A stretch of 64,000 nt of DNA from an uncultured Winogradskyella sp. GTDB lineage: Bacteria; Bacteroidota; Bacteroidia; Flavobacteriales; Flavobacteriaceae. The position numbers were made by a program, and so were the translations under genes. Location of the stretch: NCBI RefSeq assembly GCF_947498005.1, contig NZ_CANMIW010000002.1, positions 310,001 to 374,000 of the forward strand. The letters are read 5' to 3'. Numbering within the stretch: position 1 is the first letter of the stretch; each line of letters begins with the position of its first letter. Shown piece after piece: positions 36,590-46,366 of this stretch. The notes below the pieces were generated by a model, which was not told the origin of the DNA, did no database searches, and saw only the letters and a program-made list of their open reading frames with translations.

Positions 36590-39500
36590 TTAGTTTACTG
36601 TAGCCGTAACATTAGATTCTGAATATCCCCAATTGTCACTTCCAATATTTCTTCCCCATAGTGATATCGTATAGGTTCCACTACAATTACTATTTGTTCC
36701 ACTAGTACCTCCGTAACCAGTTGTGTTGTCATGATTGACTTCGGAAAAACTTCCTCCAGATAAATTGATATCAGAACAATCACCACTTCCGATTAAACGG
36801 ACTTCAAAGTTTAAAGTATCAGTAGTGCTAGTTCCCGTTAATTTAACAATTGTTGACCAATTAACTAATATAACATCACCATCTAAAACATCTAATGAAG
36901 CAGAGGAACTAGAAATTCTTCTCCATTCATCTGAGTTATTATAGTTTGCACTAGTTCCTCGAGCAAATGTAGCACTCCTGGTTGATCGAATGTTTAAAAC
37001 ACCTTCACTGTCTGCATATACTACTCTGTTTCCTGAATTACTTAATTCTCGTACGCGGACAGATCCATTATTAATATCTAACTTTTGAGTTGGAGCAGTT
37101 GTGCCGATACCTAGCCCAGTTGTGGTCAAAGTCATACCTGTGCTGGTGACTACTGCTGTACCTGCAGTAACACCTTCTGCTATTTCAAATGACATTGCAG
37201 CATTTACATTGTTATCAACATTTACGCTAATTCGTGCTGCATTGCCATCTACATCTGGTATTCTAGAAGTGTTGTTAAATGTAATATTTGCGTTTCCACC
37301 ACCATCATTAGCTGTAAGTGCTACTGATCCTGTATTGATGCCGGTTTCTAATCTATTTACTGCAATTTGTGTATGTGTTGATGCTGCTCGACCTACTTGA
37401 ATAATGCCACCATTCACATTTAGTTTTTCCTCAGGATCTGACATACCAATTCCTACTTTATTAGTATCCGCGTCCACTGCAAATGTATTACCGTCCACAC
37501 GAAAAGCATTATCAGCTGAACTAGCAAAATGAAGAGTGTTAGTATTTAAGTTAACTGTACGGTCAGATGTTAAAGTTCCATTAGTACTATAAATATTGTC
37601 ATTAATTCCACCACCAGCTGCCACAATTTCAGCGGCTGTTCTTCTTCTAATATTACCGCTTGAGTCTCTAGTTAGAATATTATCTGTTGCATCACCACTA
37701 TTAACGGTTCTTATCCTTAAGTCTCCATTGATATCTAGTTTAGCAGTAGGATTTGAAAGGCCAATACCAACTTCGTTATCACTACCTTCAATAACTAAAG
37801 TACTAGAATCGAAATTAACATCGAAGTTATTCTGTGTGATATAACGATTTGCAGTAATAATACCATTATTGCTGTAAAAATTATCATCGCTTCCACCGCC
37901 AGCAGCCACAATTTGCGCAGCTGTTCTACGACGAATATTTCCGCTAGAATCTCTTGTTAAGATATAATCACTGTCTTCTCCGTTATTAACGGTTCTAATT
38001 CTAGCCGTACCACTAACATCTAATTTAGCAGTAGGATCACTTATGCCAATACCAATATTACCTCCATCTTCTATAAAGAAATCATCCGTGTTATTTGTAC
38101 CTAATCTTACTTGTCCGGATCCACGATTACGGAAATACATAATACCATTACCTTCATTGTCAATAATGAAATCGCCATCTGTGCCATTATTTCTAATAAT
38201 CTCGGCATCATTAGAAGCGTCCGCATCTGAGTGGAATTGTATTCTAGAGTTTCTGTTACCAGTACCCATTTCGTTAAGTCTAAAGTCTCCATCGCGAGAA
38301 ACATTTGTTCCTAATCTACTATTCCCATTAACATGAAGTCGTTCAGCGGGAGTAGTGGTTCCAATACCAACATAACCGTTATTGTTAATTCTTACTCTTT
38401 CATTATTATTTGAATAAATGGCTAAAATTCCATCTCCTTGTTGTTGTAAACCTGTATCAGTATCACCAATGGCTAAATCTATATTAGGATTGCTAGTGCC
38501 AATACCTACATTATTAGAACTCCCATCAATAACCAAGGTGTTTGCATCAAAATTAACATCGAAGTTGTTCTGAGTAATATTACGATTACCAGTGATAGTA
38601 CCACTTGTGGAATATATATTATCATCACTTCCGCCACCAGCTGCCACAATTTCAGACGCTGTTCTTCTTCTTATATTACCGCTTGAGTCTCTAGTTAGGA
38701 TATTATCAGTTGCCGCACCATTATTAACGGTTCTTATTCTAAGGTCTCCATTGATATCTAGTTTAGCAGTAGGGTTTGAAAGACCAATACCAACTTCGTT
38801 ATCACTACCTTCAATAACTAAAGTGCTAGAATCGAAATTAACATCGAAGTTATTCTGTGTGATATAACGATTTGCAGTAATAATACCATTATTACTGTAA
38901 AAATTATCATCGCTACCACCTCCTGCAGCCACAATTTGCGCAGCTGTTCTACGACGAATATTTCCGCTAGAATCTCTTGTTAAGATATAATCACTGTCTT
39001 CTCCGTTATTAACGGTTCTAATTCTAGCAGTACCACTAACATCTAATTTAGCAGTAGGATCACTTATACCAATACCAATATTACCTCCATCTTCTATAAA
39101 GAAATCATCCGTGTTATTTGTACCTAACCTTACTTGTCCGGATCCACGATTACGTAGATACATTATTCCGTTCCCTTCGTTATCGATAATTAGGCTACCA
39201 TCTACGCCATTATTTCTAATAATTTCAGCATCATTAGAAGCGTCCGCATCTGAGTGAAATTGTATTCTAGAGTTTCTGTTACCAGTACCCATTTCGTTTA
39301 GTCTAAAGTCTCCATCGCGAGAAACATTTGTTCCTAATCTACTATTCCCATTAACATGAAGTCGTTCAGCGGGAGTAGTGGTTCCAATACCAACATAACC
39401 GTTATTGTTAATTCTTACTCTTTCATTATTATTTGAGTAAATGGCTAAAATTCCATCTCCTTGTTGTTGTAAACCTGTATCAGTATCACCAATGGCTAAA

Positions 39501-41377
39501 TCTATATTAGGATTGCTAGTGCCAATACCTACGTTATCTGAGCTACCATCAATAAATAAAGTGTTGGCATCAAAATTTACATCGTAATTGTTTTGTGTTA
39601 TATTACGAGTACTTGTAATTGTGCCACTTGTGGAATATATATTATCATCACTTCCGCCACCAGCTGCCACAATTTCAGCTGCTGTTCTTCTTCTAATATT
39701 ACCGCTTGAGTCTCTAGTTAGAATATTATCAGTTGCCGCACCACTATTAACGGTTCTTATTCTAAGGTCTCCATTGATATCTAGTTTAGCAGTAGGGTTT
39801 GAAAGACCAATACCAACTTCGTTATCACTACCTTCAATAACTAAAGTGCTAGAATCGAAATTAACATCGAAGTTATTTTGTGTGATATAACGATTTGCAG
39901 TAATAATACCATTATTGCTGTAAAAATTATCATCGCTTCCACCACCAGCAGCCACAATTTGCGCAGCTGTTCTACGACGAATATTTCCGCTAGAATCTCT
40001 TGTTAAGATGTAATCACTGTCTTCTCCGTTATTAACGGTTCTAATTCTAGCCGTACCACTAACATCTAATTTAGCAGTTGGATTACTTATACCAATACCA
40101 ATATTACCTCCATCTTCGATAAAGAAATCATCCGTGTTATTTGTACCTAACCTTACTTGTCCGGATCCACGATTACGTAGATACATTATTCCGTTCCCTT
40201 CGTTATCGATAATTAGGCTACCATCTACGCCATTATTTCTAATAATTTCGGCATCATTAGAAGCGTCCGCATCTGAGTGAAATTGTATTCTAGAGTTTCT
40301 GTTACCAGTACCCATTTCGTTTAGTCTAAAGTCTCCATCGCGAGAAACATTTGTTCCTAATCTACTATTCCCATTAACATGAAGTCGTTCAGCGGGAGTA
40401 GTGGTTCCAATACCAACATAACCGTTATTGTTAATTCTTACTCTTTCATTATTATTTGAGTAAATGGCTAAAATTCCATCTCCTTGTTGTTGTAAACCTG
40501 TATCAGTATCACCAATGGCTAGATCTATATTAGGATTGCTAGTGCCAATACCTACGTTATCTGAGCTACCATCAATAAATAAAGTGTTGGCATCAAAATT
40601 TACATCGTAATTGTTTTGTGTTATATTACGAGTACTTGTAATTGTGCCACTTGTGGAATATATATTATCATCACTTCCGCCACCTGCAGCTACGATTTCT
40701 GCTGCTGTTCTTCTGCGGATATTACCATTTGAGTCTCTAGTTAATATATTATCAGAGTCAGCACCATTATTTACAGATCTAATTCTGGCTGCTCCATTAA
40801 CATCTAATTTTGCAGTTGGATTGTTAGTACCAATACCAACTTCATTTTCATTACCTTCAATAACTAATGTATTAGAATCTATATTTAGTTCGTAATTACC
40901 GGTCGTAAGTGTTCTGTTGGCATCTAATATTAGATTAGAATTTGCAATATTGGTATCTGATCCTGTCGTTATATCGCTTATAGGTACCGTTGCCGTATTA
41001 CCATTTTCTAGCGTAATGCTTAGATTAGCTCCTATAACACTAAAGTTAGATACTTTTTGATTATCGGCATTAGAGCCAGCTGCGACGCGAACCCATACAC
41101 TATTATCCCAATAGTAGTATCCAGGCTGAACATCACTGATCAGTTGTGTATTGTAAATTAATAGACTTTCAACATTACCACCAGTAATGGTTGTGGTATC
41201 GTTTGTGCTAGTTAACTCTACTCTGGGAATTAGAATACCTTGTGAATTTGATTCTATATCCAAGATTGAAGAAGGATTAGGTGTTGTAGTTCCTATACCT
41301 ACCTGAGCATTGGAATAAGTGCAAAAGCCAAAAAATAATATGGCAATTTTAAGGCTTGTCGAGAATTGAGGTTTCAT
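36590..41377 (-). CDS. Giant repetitive surface protein, tail-fibre-like GIGTxxP repeats
   Basis: From the ATG at 41377 the product has 1595 residues with a signal peptide (about 1-24, ending in YSNAQ). It begins with VGIGTTTPNPSSILDIES and the ILIPRVELTS segment characteristic of many flavobacterial proteins annotated as tail-fibre-like or hypothetical. The central part consists of repeated modules with VGIGTSNP / VGIGTTTPAERLHV / IGIGISNPTAKLDV headings, each followed by RIRTVNNG..LTRDSSGNIRRRTA. Three such modules make a super-unit of 341 residues repeated with an exact 1023-bp period. The C-terminal 180 residues are non-repetitive and beta-rich, with three cysteines, and lack a T9SS sorting domain. 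A longer start at 41428 has no signal peptide. Confidence 0.82.
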   Translation of the reverse strand: MKPQFSTSLKIAILFFGFCTYSNAQVGIGTTTPNPSSILDIESNSQGILIPRVELTSTNDTTTITGGNVESLLIYNTQLISDVQPGYYYWDNSVWVRVAAGSNADNQKVSNFSVIGANLSITLENGNTATVPISDITTGSDTNIANSNLILDANRTLTTGNYELNIDSNTLVIEGNENEVGIGTNNPTAKLDVNGAARIRSVNNGADSDNILTRDSNGNIRRRTAAEIVAAGGGSDDNIYSTSGTITSTRNITQNNYDVNFDANTLFIDGSSDNVGIGTSNPNIDLAIGDTDTGLQQQGDGILAIYSNNNERVRINNNGYVGIGTTTPAERLHVNGNSRLGTNVSRDGDFRLNEMGTGNRNSRIQFHSDADASNDAEIIRNNGVDGSLIIDNEGNGIMYLRNRGSGQVRLGTNNTDDFFIEDGGNIGIGISNPTAKLDVSGTARIRTVNNGEDSDYILTRDSSGNIRRRTAAQIVAAGGGSDDNFYSNNGIITANRYITQNNFDVNFDSSTLVIEGSDNEVGIGLSNPTAKLDINGDLRIRTVNSGAATDNILTRDSSGNIRRRTAAEIVAAGGGSDDNIYSTSGTITSTRNITQNNYDVNFDANTLFIDGSSDNVGIGTSNPNIDLAIGDTDTGLQQQGDGILAIYSNNNERVRINNNGYVGIGTTTPAERLHVNGNSRLGTNVSRDGDFRLNEMGTGNRNSRIQFHSDADASNDAEIIRNNGVDGSLIIDNEGNGIMYLRNRGSGQVRLGTNNTDDFFIEDGGNIGIGISDPTAKLDVSGTARIRTVNNGEDSDYILTRDSSGNIRRRTAAQIVAAGGGSDDNFYSNNGIITANRYITQNNFDVNFDSSTLVIEGSDNEVGIGLSNPTAKLDINGDLRIRTVNNGAATDNILTRDSSGNIRRRTASEIVAAGGGSDDNIYSTSGTITGNRNITQNNFDVNFDANTLVIDGSSNNVGIGTSNPNIDLAIGDTDTGLQQQGDGILAIYSNNNERVRINNNGYVGIGTTTPAERLHVNGNSRLGTNVSRDGDFRLNEMGTGNRNSRIQFHSDADASNDAEIIRNNGTDGDFIIDNEGNGIMYFRNRGSGQVRLGTNNTDDFFIEDGGNIGIGISDPTAKLDVSGTARIRTVNNGEDSDYILTRDSSGNIRRRTAAQIVAAGGGSDDNFYSNNGIITANRYITQNNFDVNFDSSTLVIEGSDNEVGIGLSNPTAKLDINGDLRIRTVNSGDATDNILTRDSSGNIRRRTAAEIVAAGGGINDNIYSTNGTLTSDRTVNLNTNTLHFASSADNAFRVDGNTFAVDADTNKVGIGMSDPEEKLNVNGGIIQVGRAASTHTQIAVNRLETGINTGSVALTANDGGGNANITFNNTSRIPDVDGNAARISVNVDNNVNAAMSFEIAEGVTAGTAVVTSTGMTLTTTGLGIGTTAPTQKLDINNGSVRVRELSNSGNRVVYADSEGVLNIRSTRSATFARGTSANYNNSDEWRRISSSSASLDVLDGDVILVNWSTIVKLTGTSTTDTLNFEVRLIGSGDCSDINLSGGSFSEVNHDNTTGYGGTSGTNSNCSGTYTISLWGRNIGSDNWGYSESNVTATVN
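37620..40688. repeat. Tandem 1023-bp repeat inside the giant surface-protein gene
   Basis: The same sequence positions recur at 37620, 38643, 39666 and 40689, a period of exactly 1023 bp (341 codons). Three full copies are nearly identical over hundreds of bases; the flanking copies, at 40689 onward and below 37620, are partial and more diverged. Each copy contains three smaller related modules. Confidence 0.9.
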
Positions 41378-41739
41378 TTTTCTGTTATTTGATGGTACAA
41401 ATAAATATAAAAATCCGATTAAATGCAAGTTTTTCCGATAAAATGTAAAATTGTAGGCGGAATTTCTTTCTAATTTGATTCAATATGTAAGAAAAATGAC
41501 AATAATTTTTTGTTGTATGCCTTTTTTTAGAAGTTATTAATTGATGGTTAAATCTACTTATTAGAAAAATAAGCAATACCTTACATATCAGTATTTATTT
41601 TGAATATTCAATTAATATGTACCTATTGTTTTTCTAATTGTATTGAAATAGAGTCGTTTTTATAATTTTTAGTTTTCAACAACATATTTCTCTATTGAAA
41701 AATTATCTTAATATTTTAGTACTTATATAATTCTTATAA
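41378..41739. other. 362-bp divergent intergenic region
   Basis: This region separates the minus-strand repeat gene from the plus-strand SLC13 gene. It holds the shared motif at 41419-41460 and otherwise A/T-rich sequence. No exact TAnnTTTG with a well-spaced TTTG was found for either gene. Confidence 0.6.
41419..41460. repeat. Shared upstream motif, copy 2
   Basis: TTAAATGCAA, a five-base spacer, TCCGATAAAATG and TAAAATTGTA, then GGCGG. It has the same element order and near-identical bases as 33956-34001. The outer TCCG and CGGA can pair. It lies 41-83 bp upstream of the repeat gene's ATG. Confidence 0.6.
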
Positions 41740-43182
41740 ATGAGTTTATCAAAGAAAAAAATAGGATTATTCTTAGGTCCAATTGCTTTCATTTTCATCA
41801 AATTGTTTTTTAATCCGGAAGGGTTAGATGCTACAGCAAATGCGGTTTTGGCATCAACGATTTGGATTGCAATCTGGTGGATAACAGAGGCTATAGCTAT
41901 ACCTGCAACTGCATTACTACCCATTGTGTTGTTTCCTTTGTCTGGCGGATTGTCTTTAAGTGAAACAACGGCTTCTTATGGACATAAGTATATTTTTTTA
42001 TTTGTAGGAGGTTTTATTTTGGCAATAGCTATAGAGAAATGGAATTTACATAAACGAATTGCTCTAAACATTATCAAAGTAGTTGGTACTAATATTAGTA
42101 GAATTATTTTAGGTTTTATGGTGGCAACTGCCCTATTGTCAATGTGGATTTCTAATACAGCTACGGCTGTAATGATTTTGCCAGTAGGTATTGCTATAGT
42201 TTTGCACCTTCAGGATAACCCAGAAACTAAAGAAAACGAGAATTTAATTTTTGGGAAGGCATTAATGTTGGCAATTGCATACAGTGCGTCAATTGGTGGT
42301 ATGGCAACATTAATTGGCACACCTCCTAATTTAGTATTGGCAGGTGTTGTAGAAAATACATATAATACCGAAATTACATTTTCTCAATGGTTTGCTTTTG
42401 GTTTTCCTATCAGCATAATACTTTTAATTATATGCTGGTTTTATTTAACTCGAATTGCATTTAAATTTAAACAAAAAGAGTTTCCTGGAGGAAAACAAGA
42501 AATAGATAAGCAATTGGCAGCATTAGGAAAAATGACCTACGAAGAAAAGGCTGTATTAATTATTTTTTCAATTACTGCTATTGCTTGGATCGCTAGATCT
42601 TTCTTATTGGTAAAGTGGTTACCTGCAATTGATGATACAATTATTGGAATGATCGCATCTATGGTTTTGTTTTTAATTCCGAGTAAATTGAAAAACTCAG
42701 CATTAGTAAATTGGGAAGATGCTGTTAAATTGCCTTGGGGAATTCTTCTGCTTTTTGGTGGAGGTATGGCATTAGCTAGTGGTTTTGAGTCATCTGGTTT
42801 AGCTGCTTGGATAGGAAATCAATTGACGACCTTAATAGGTGTTTCTGTATTTGTAGTATTAATTGTTTTAATTTCATCGGTAAATTTTCTCACGGAAATC
42901 ACATCTAATATGGCAACAACCGCGATGTTATTACCAGTATTAGTATCATTAGCAGTTATTCTAGATATTCATCCCTATATCTTATTAGTTAGTGCTACAG
43001 TAGCAGCATCTTGTGCTTTTATGCTGCCCGTTGCAACACCACCAAACGCGGTTGTATTTGGTTCTGGTTATTTAAAAATTAGTGATATGGTAAGAAAAGG
43101 AATTTGGATGAATTTAATTTCAATTGTTATCCTCACATTATTTGTTTATTTCATCTTACCATTAATCTGGAATTTAAATTAA
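41740..43182 (+). CDS. SLC13 / DASS family sodium-coupled anion transporter
   Basis: The 480-residue protein has about 11 hydrophobic helices and two inverted repeats, each with the substrate/sodium motif of the family: SNTATAVMILPVG in the first half and TSNMATTAMLLPV in the second. These symporters carry di- and tricarboxylates or sulfate with sodium. The motif variants do not allow the substrate to be fixed. The gene is preceded by a divergent intergenic region and followed after 138 bp by the PUL regulator, but a link to that system is not evident. Confidence 0.9.
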   Translation: MSLSKKKIGLFLGPIAFIFIKLFFNPEGLDATANAVLASTIWIAIWWITEAIAIPATALLPIVLFPLSGGLSLSETTASYGHKYIFLFVGGFILAIAIEKWNLHKRIALNIIKVVGTNISRIILGFMVATALLSMWISNTATAVMILPVGIAIVLHLQDNPETKENENLIFGKALMLAIAYSASIGGMATLIGTPPNLVLAGVVENTYNTEITFSQWFAFGFPISIILLIICWFYLTRIAFKFKQKEFPGGKQEIDKQLAALGKMTYEEKAVLIIFSITAIAWIARSFLLVKWLPAIDDTIIGMIASMVLFLIPSKLKNSALVNWEDAVKLPWGILLLFGGGMALASGFESSGLAAWIGNQLTTLIGVSVFVVLIVLISSVNFLTEITSNMATTAMLLPVLVSLAVILDIHPYILLVSATVAASCAFMLPVATPPNAVVFGSGYLKISDMVRKGIWMNLISIVILTLFVYFILPLIWNLN

Positions 43183-43320
43183 TATGAATCAATAAATTAC
43201 AGGTTTGATCTATTGGAGAAAACGTTTTACAATTACCATTTTTTGTTCAAAGCATATATTCTTAGTTTATAATTATTACTTTTAAATCGTTTTCAATACA
43301 AATGAGTCATCGCAAAAAAA

Positions 43321-46113
43321 ATGATTAAACGTTTTACATATATAAGTCTTCTTATCTCTTGTTTATTTTTTTTTAAAGCGAATGCTCAGTTTTCACCTCA
43401 AATTCAAAATTATAGTTTAGCAGAATATAAAGCCGCTAATCAAAACTGGGATATTACACGTTCTGAGGATGGCTATGTTTATGTCGCAAATAATAATGGG
43501 CTTTTGGTTTATGATGCCTTAAACTGGAAGTTTTATCAATTACCAAATAAAACAACTGTACGTTCAGTTTTTGCACATAACGATCTCATATTTACAGGAT
43601 CCTATGAGGAGTTTGGCTATTGGAAAAAAGATGAATTTGGGATTTTAAATTACAACTCCCTTAGTGATGATATTATAGACCTTATTTCACCAAATGAAGA
43701 AATTTGGCAAATTGTAAAAATTAAAGACAAAATTATCTTTAGGTCTTTTCTAAATATTTATATCTATGATTTTAAGAAAGTAGTTCAATTAAGGCCTATG
43801 TCTGCTATAATTTCTTGCAATGTTGTAGATGATAAACTGTACGTTTGTACTTTAAATAAAGGTATTTTTTCTTTAGAAAGTGATGAATTAAAACCTTTTT
43901 ATTTTGATGAACAATTAGCCGATACTAAAATAGTGTCACTAACTAAATTTAAAGATGGATTACTGGTCTTGACTTCACTAAAAGGTAGTTATTATTTGTA
44001 TAATAATGAATTAAAGCCGGCTGGTTTTGAGATTGATAAAGAAATAAAACAGCATCAGCTCAATAAATTTGCACAGTTAACTAATGGAGAAATGGTATTT
44101 GGGACCATTAAAGATGGCGTGATAATTACAGATTCTCAAGGGAAATTTAAATCTCATGTTAGTAAGGAGAATGGGCTGTTAAATAATACGGTTTTAGGCC
44201 AATTTATAGATGCATCCAATAACTTATGGTTAGGTTTAGATAATGGGATTTCAAAAATTGACTTAGATAGTCAGCATTATTTTTATAATGATCAATCAGG
44301 AAAACTTGGTGCTGTGTATGATGTATTGCGGTATAAAGGATCTATTTACATAGGAAGTAATACAGGACTCTTTAGGTTAGATGAAAATGAAAGCCTACAA
44401 TTTATTGAAGGATCTCAGGGTCAAGTTTGGGATTTAAAAATTATTGAAGATCAATTATTTTGTGGGCACAATGAAGGAACATTTATTGTAGATGGCGATC
44501 AATTAACCTTAATTTCGGATTTTACAGGAGGTTGGACAATTAAAAAAGTTCCAGAAAGTAGTCATACCTACATTCAAGGAACTTATACAGGCCTTGTAAA
44601 GTTTAAAAAAAACAATGATAAATGGATTGTAAAACATTTAGGTAAAACCACAATTCCATCTCGTTTTCTAGTTTTTGAAAATCCTAATACAGCTTGGGTC
44701 GCACATGCTTACAAAGGGTTGTATAGAATTAAATTTGATGCAAATTATGATTCAATTTCTAGTGTTAAATCATATAGTAATAAAGGAATAGTTTCAGATT
44801 TTAATCTAAGGGTTTATAATATAAAGAACAATATAAGTTTTAAAACAAATGATGGTTGGCAAAAATATGAGCCAATTATTGACTCCATTATTCCGTACAA
44901 TTTGCTTAATGAAAAATTTGGGAAAGAAAGCTATATAATTTCTGAAGAAGATACCAATCAAATAGCGCTTATAAATAAAGAAGGTGTTATTAGCTTAAAA
45001 ACATTAAATAATAATACGGATAGTATAACGTTTGGCAACCGAAGAATTAAAAATCGTTATGTAGTCGGTTATGAGAATGTTTCTAAAATTGAAGATTCCA
45101 TTTATGGCCTTAATTTGGTGAATGGTTTCATGATGATGGAGAATAGTTTTAAAAAGAATCTCGAATTAGTGAAACCTAAAATTCAATCTATTTCAATAAA
45201 TAAAAAATCAATAGTTCTTCCGTCTGATAATGAATCTATCACATTAGAGTACGGAGAAAATTTAGAATTAGAACTCACATCACCAAAATCTAATAATCAT
45301 TATTTTGAATATAACTTGTCTAATAATGAAGATAATTGGTATAGAGTTGATAACAATACCATTGAGCTTACTAATTTAATAGAAGGTGATTATAAAATCA
45401 AGTTCGTAGCAAATAACGACTTTGGAAATGTTTCGCCAATACAAAGCTTTGAATTCGAAATAAAACCACCTTGGTATAGAGGTGCATTAGGAATTTTACT
45501 CTATATCTTAATTTTTGCACTTGCAATTATTGGCTTCTTCTATGTACAGAAGAGAAAAGTATTAAGGCAACAGCGACTTATTAAAATTAAATATCAAAAA
45601 GAACAACAAAAATTATTGAGGGAGAAAACACTGGAGAATGAAAAACGAATTGTGCAATTAAAAAACGATGCCCTTCAAAATGATATAAAGCTAAAAAGTA
45701 AACAATTAGCAAATAATGCTATGGCTTTAGTTAAAAAGAATGAGTCCTTGCAAGAAATCAAAAAGGAATTAATGATTAATAAAGATGGCTTTCAAAATTA
45801 CTACGCCTATAAAAAACTTTTAAAACGCGTGGATAATTCTATTGTGTTAAAAGACGAATGGGAAGTTTTTGAGTACAATTTTAATCAAGTGCACGATGAG
45901 TTTTTTGTGAAGTTAAAGCAACAAAACCCAAAATTAACACCAAAGGATTTAAAAATTTGTGCATACATCAAAATGAATTTATCCTCTAAGGAGATTGCAC
46001 CTTTATTAAACATCTCTGTGAGAGGTGTAGAAACACATCGTTATAGACTTAAAAAGAAATTAAATTTAGAAAATGATACTTCTATAGTGGATTATTTATT
46101 GAATATTAAATAA
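43321..46113 (+). CDS. Membrane-spanning one-component PUL regulator (beta-propeller, Y_Y_Y, LuxR-type HTH)
   Basis: The 930-residue protein has a signal peptide (about 1-22, ending in KANAQ), a long periplasmic sensor of Reg_prop-type beta-propeller blades (for example ITRSEDGYVYVANNNGLLVYD and NLWLGLDNGISKIDL), a Y_Y_Y-type Ig domain (about 640-715, ending in FEFEIKPPWYRG), one membrane helix (about 722-741), a coiled-coil linker, and a C-terminal LuxR-like helix-turn-helix (about 874-928, LSSKEIAPLLNISVRGVETHRYRLKKKL). There is no histidine kinase or receiver, so sensing and DNA binding are in one chain. It lies directly upstream of susC on the same strand and is the likely regulator of the PUL. 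Confidence 0.88.
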   Translation: MIKRFTYISLLISCLFFFKANAQFSPQIQNYSLAEYKAANQNWDITRSEDGYVYVANNNGLLVYDALNWKFYQLPNKTTVRSVFAHNDLIFTGSYEEFGYWKKDEFGILNYNSLSDDIIDLISPNEEIWQIVKIKDKIIFRSFLNIYIYDFKKVVQLRPMSAIISCNVVDDKLYVCTLNKGIFSLESDELKPFYFDEQLADTKIVSLTKFKDGLLVLTSLKGSYYLYNNELKPAGFEIDKEIKQHQLNKFAQLTNGEMVFGTIKDGVIITDSQGKFKSHVSKENGLLNNTVLGQFIDASNNLWLGLDNGISKIDLDSQHYFYNDQSGKLGAVYDVLRYKGSIYIGSNTGLFRLDENESLQFIEGSQGQVWDLKIIEDQLFCGHNEGTFIVDGDQLTLISDFTGGWTIKKVPESSHTYIQGTYTGLVKFKKNNDKWIVKHLGKTTIPSRFLVFENPNTAWVAHAYKGLYRIKFDANYDSISSVKSYSNKGIVSDFNLRVYNIKNNISFKTNDGWQKYEPIIDSIIPYNLLNEKFGKESYIISEEDTNQIALINKEGVISLKTLNNNTDSITFGNRRIKNRYVVGYENVSKIEDSIYGLNLVNGFMMMENSFKKNLELVKPKIQSISINKKSIVLPSDNESITLEYGENLELELTSPKSNNHYFEYNLSNNEDNWYRVDNNTIELTNLIEGDYKIKFVANNDFGNVSPIQSFEFEIKPPWYRGALGILLYILIFALAIIGFFYVQKRKVLRQQRLIKIKYQKEQQKLLREKTLENEKRIVQLKNDALQNDIKLKSKQLANNAMALVKKNESLQEIKKELMINKDGFQNYYAYKKLLKRVDNSIVLKDEWEVFEYNFNQVHDEFFVKLKQQNPKLTPKDLKICAYIKMNLSSKEIAPLLNISVRGVETHRYRLKKKLNLENDTSIVDYLLNIK

Positions 46114-46147
46114 TCAACACTCTATTTTATCAATTAAGTAATTATTC

Positions 46148-46269
46148 ACTACGTCATTACTACGTCATTCTGTTAAATAACGTGTATCTACAACGTTTTT
46201 TTAGTAGCTTTAGAGTACGTCAATCTAGGATATTTCTCTAAAATGACTAAAAATAAAATGAGTGACGTA
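46148..46269 (+). promoter_or_regulatory. Cluster of four TACGTCA boxes upstream of susC
   Basis: Between the regulator gene and susC, TACGTCA occurs at 46150-46156, 46161-46167 and 46216-46222, and inverted (TGACGTA) at 46263-46269. The first two lie in a perfect tandem 11-bp repeat (ACTACGTCATT twice), one helical turn apart. This looks like an operator for the PUL. A weak -7 candidate TAATTTAG lies at 46313-46320, 47 bp before the susC ATG. Confidence 0.6.
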
Positions 46270-46366
46270 TTTAAAATGTAAATAGATGTTAACAGTATTT
46301 AACATTAGGTTATAATTTAGACAAATACAAAAACTAAATAATCAACTCTAATATTTATTAATTTCT

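Noticed and set aside
36735-40895. Repeated plus-strand ORFs of 69-100 codons opposite the giant repeat gene.
   Set aside because: They recur with the 1023-bp period and are antisense shadows of the repeat; signal peptide and motifs belong to the minus-strand frame.
37620-40900. CRISPR array or mobile element as explanation for the long repeats.
   Set aside because: The repeat unit is 1023 bp, coding and in frame, without spacers, terminal inverted repeats or transposase.
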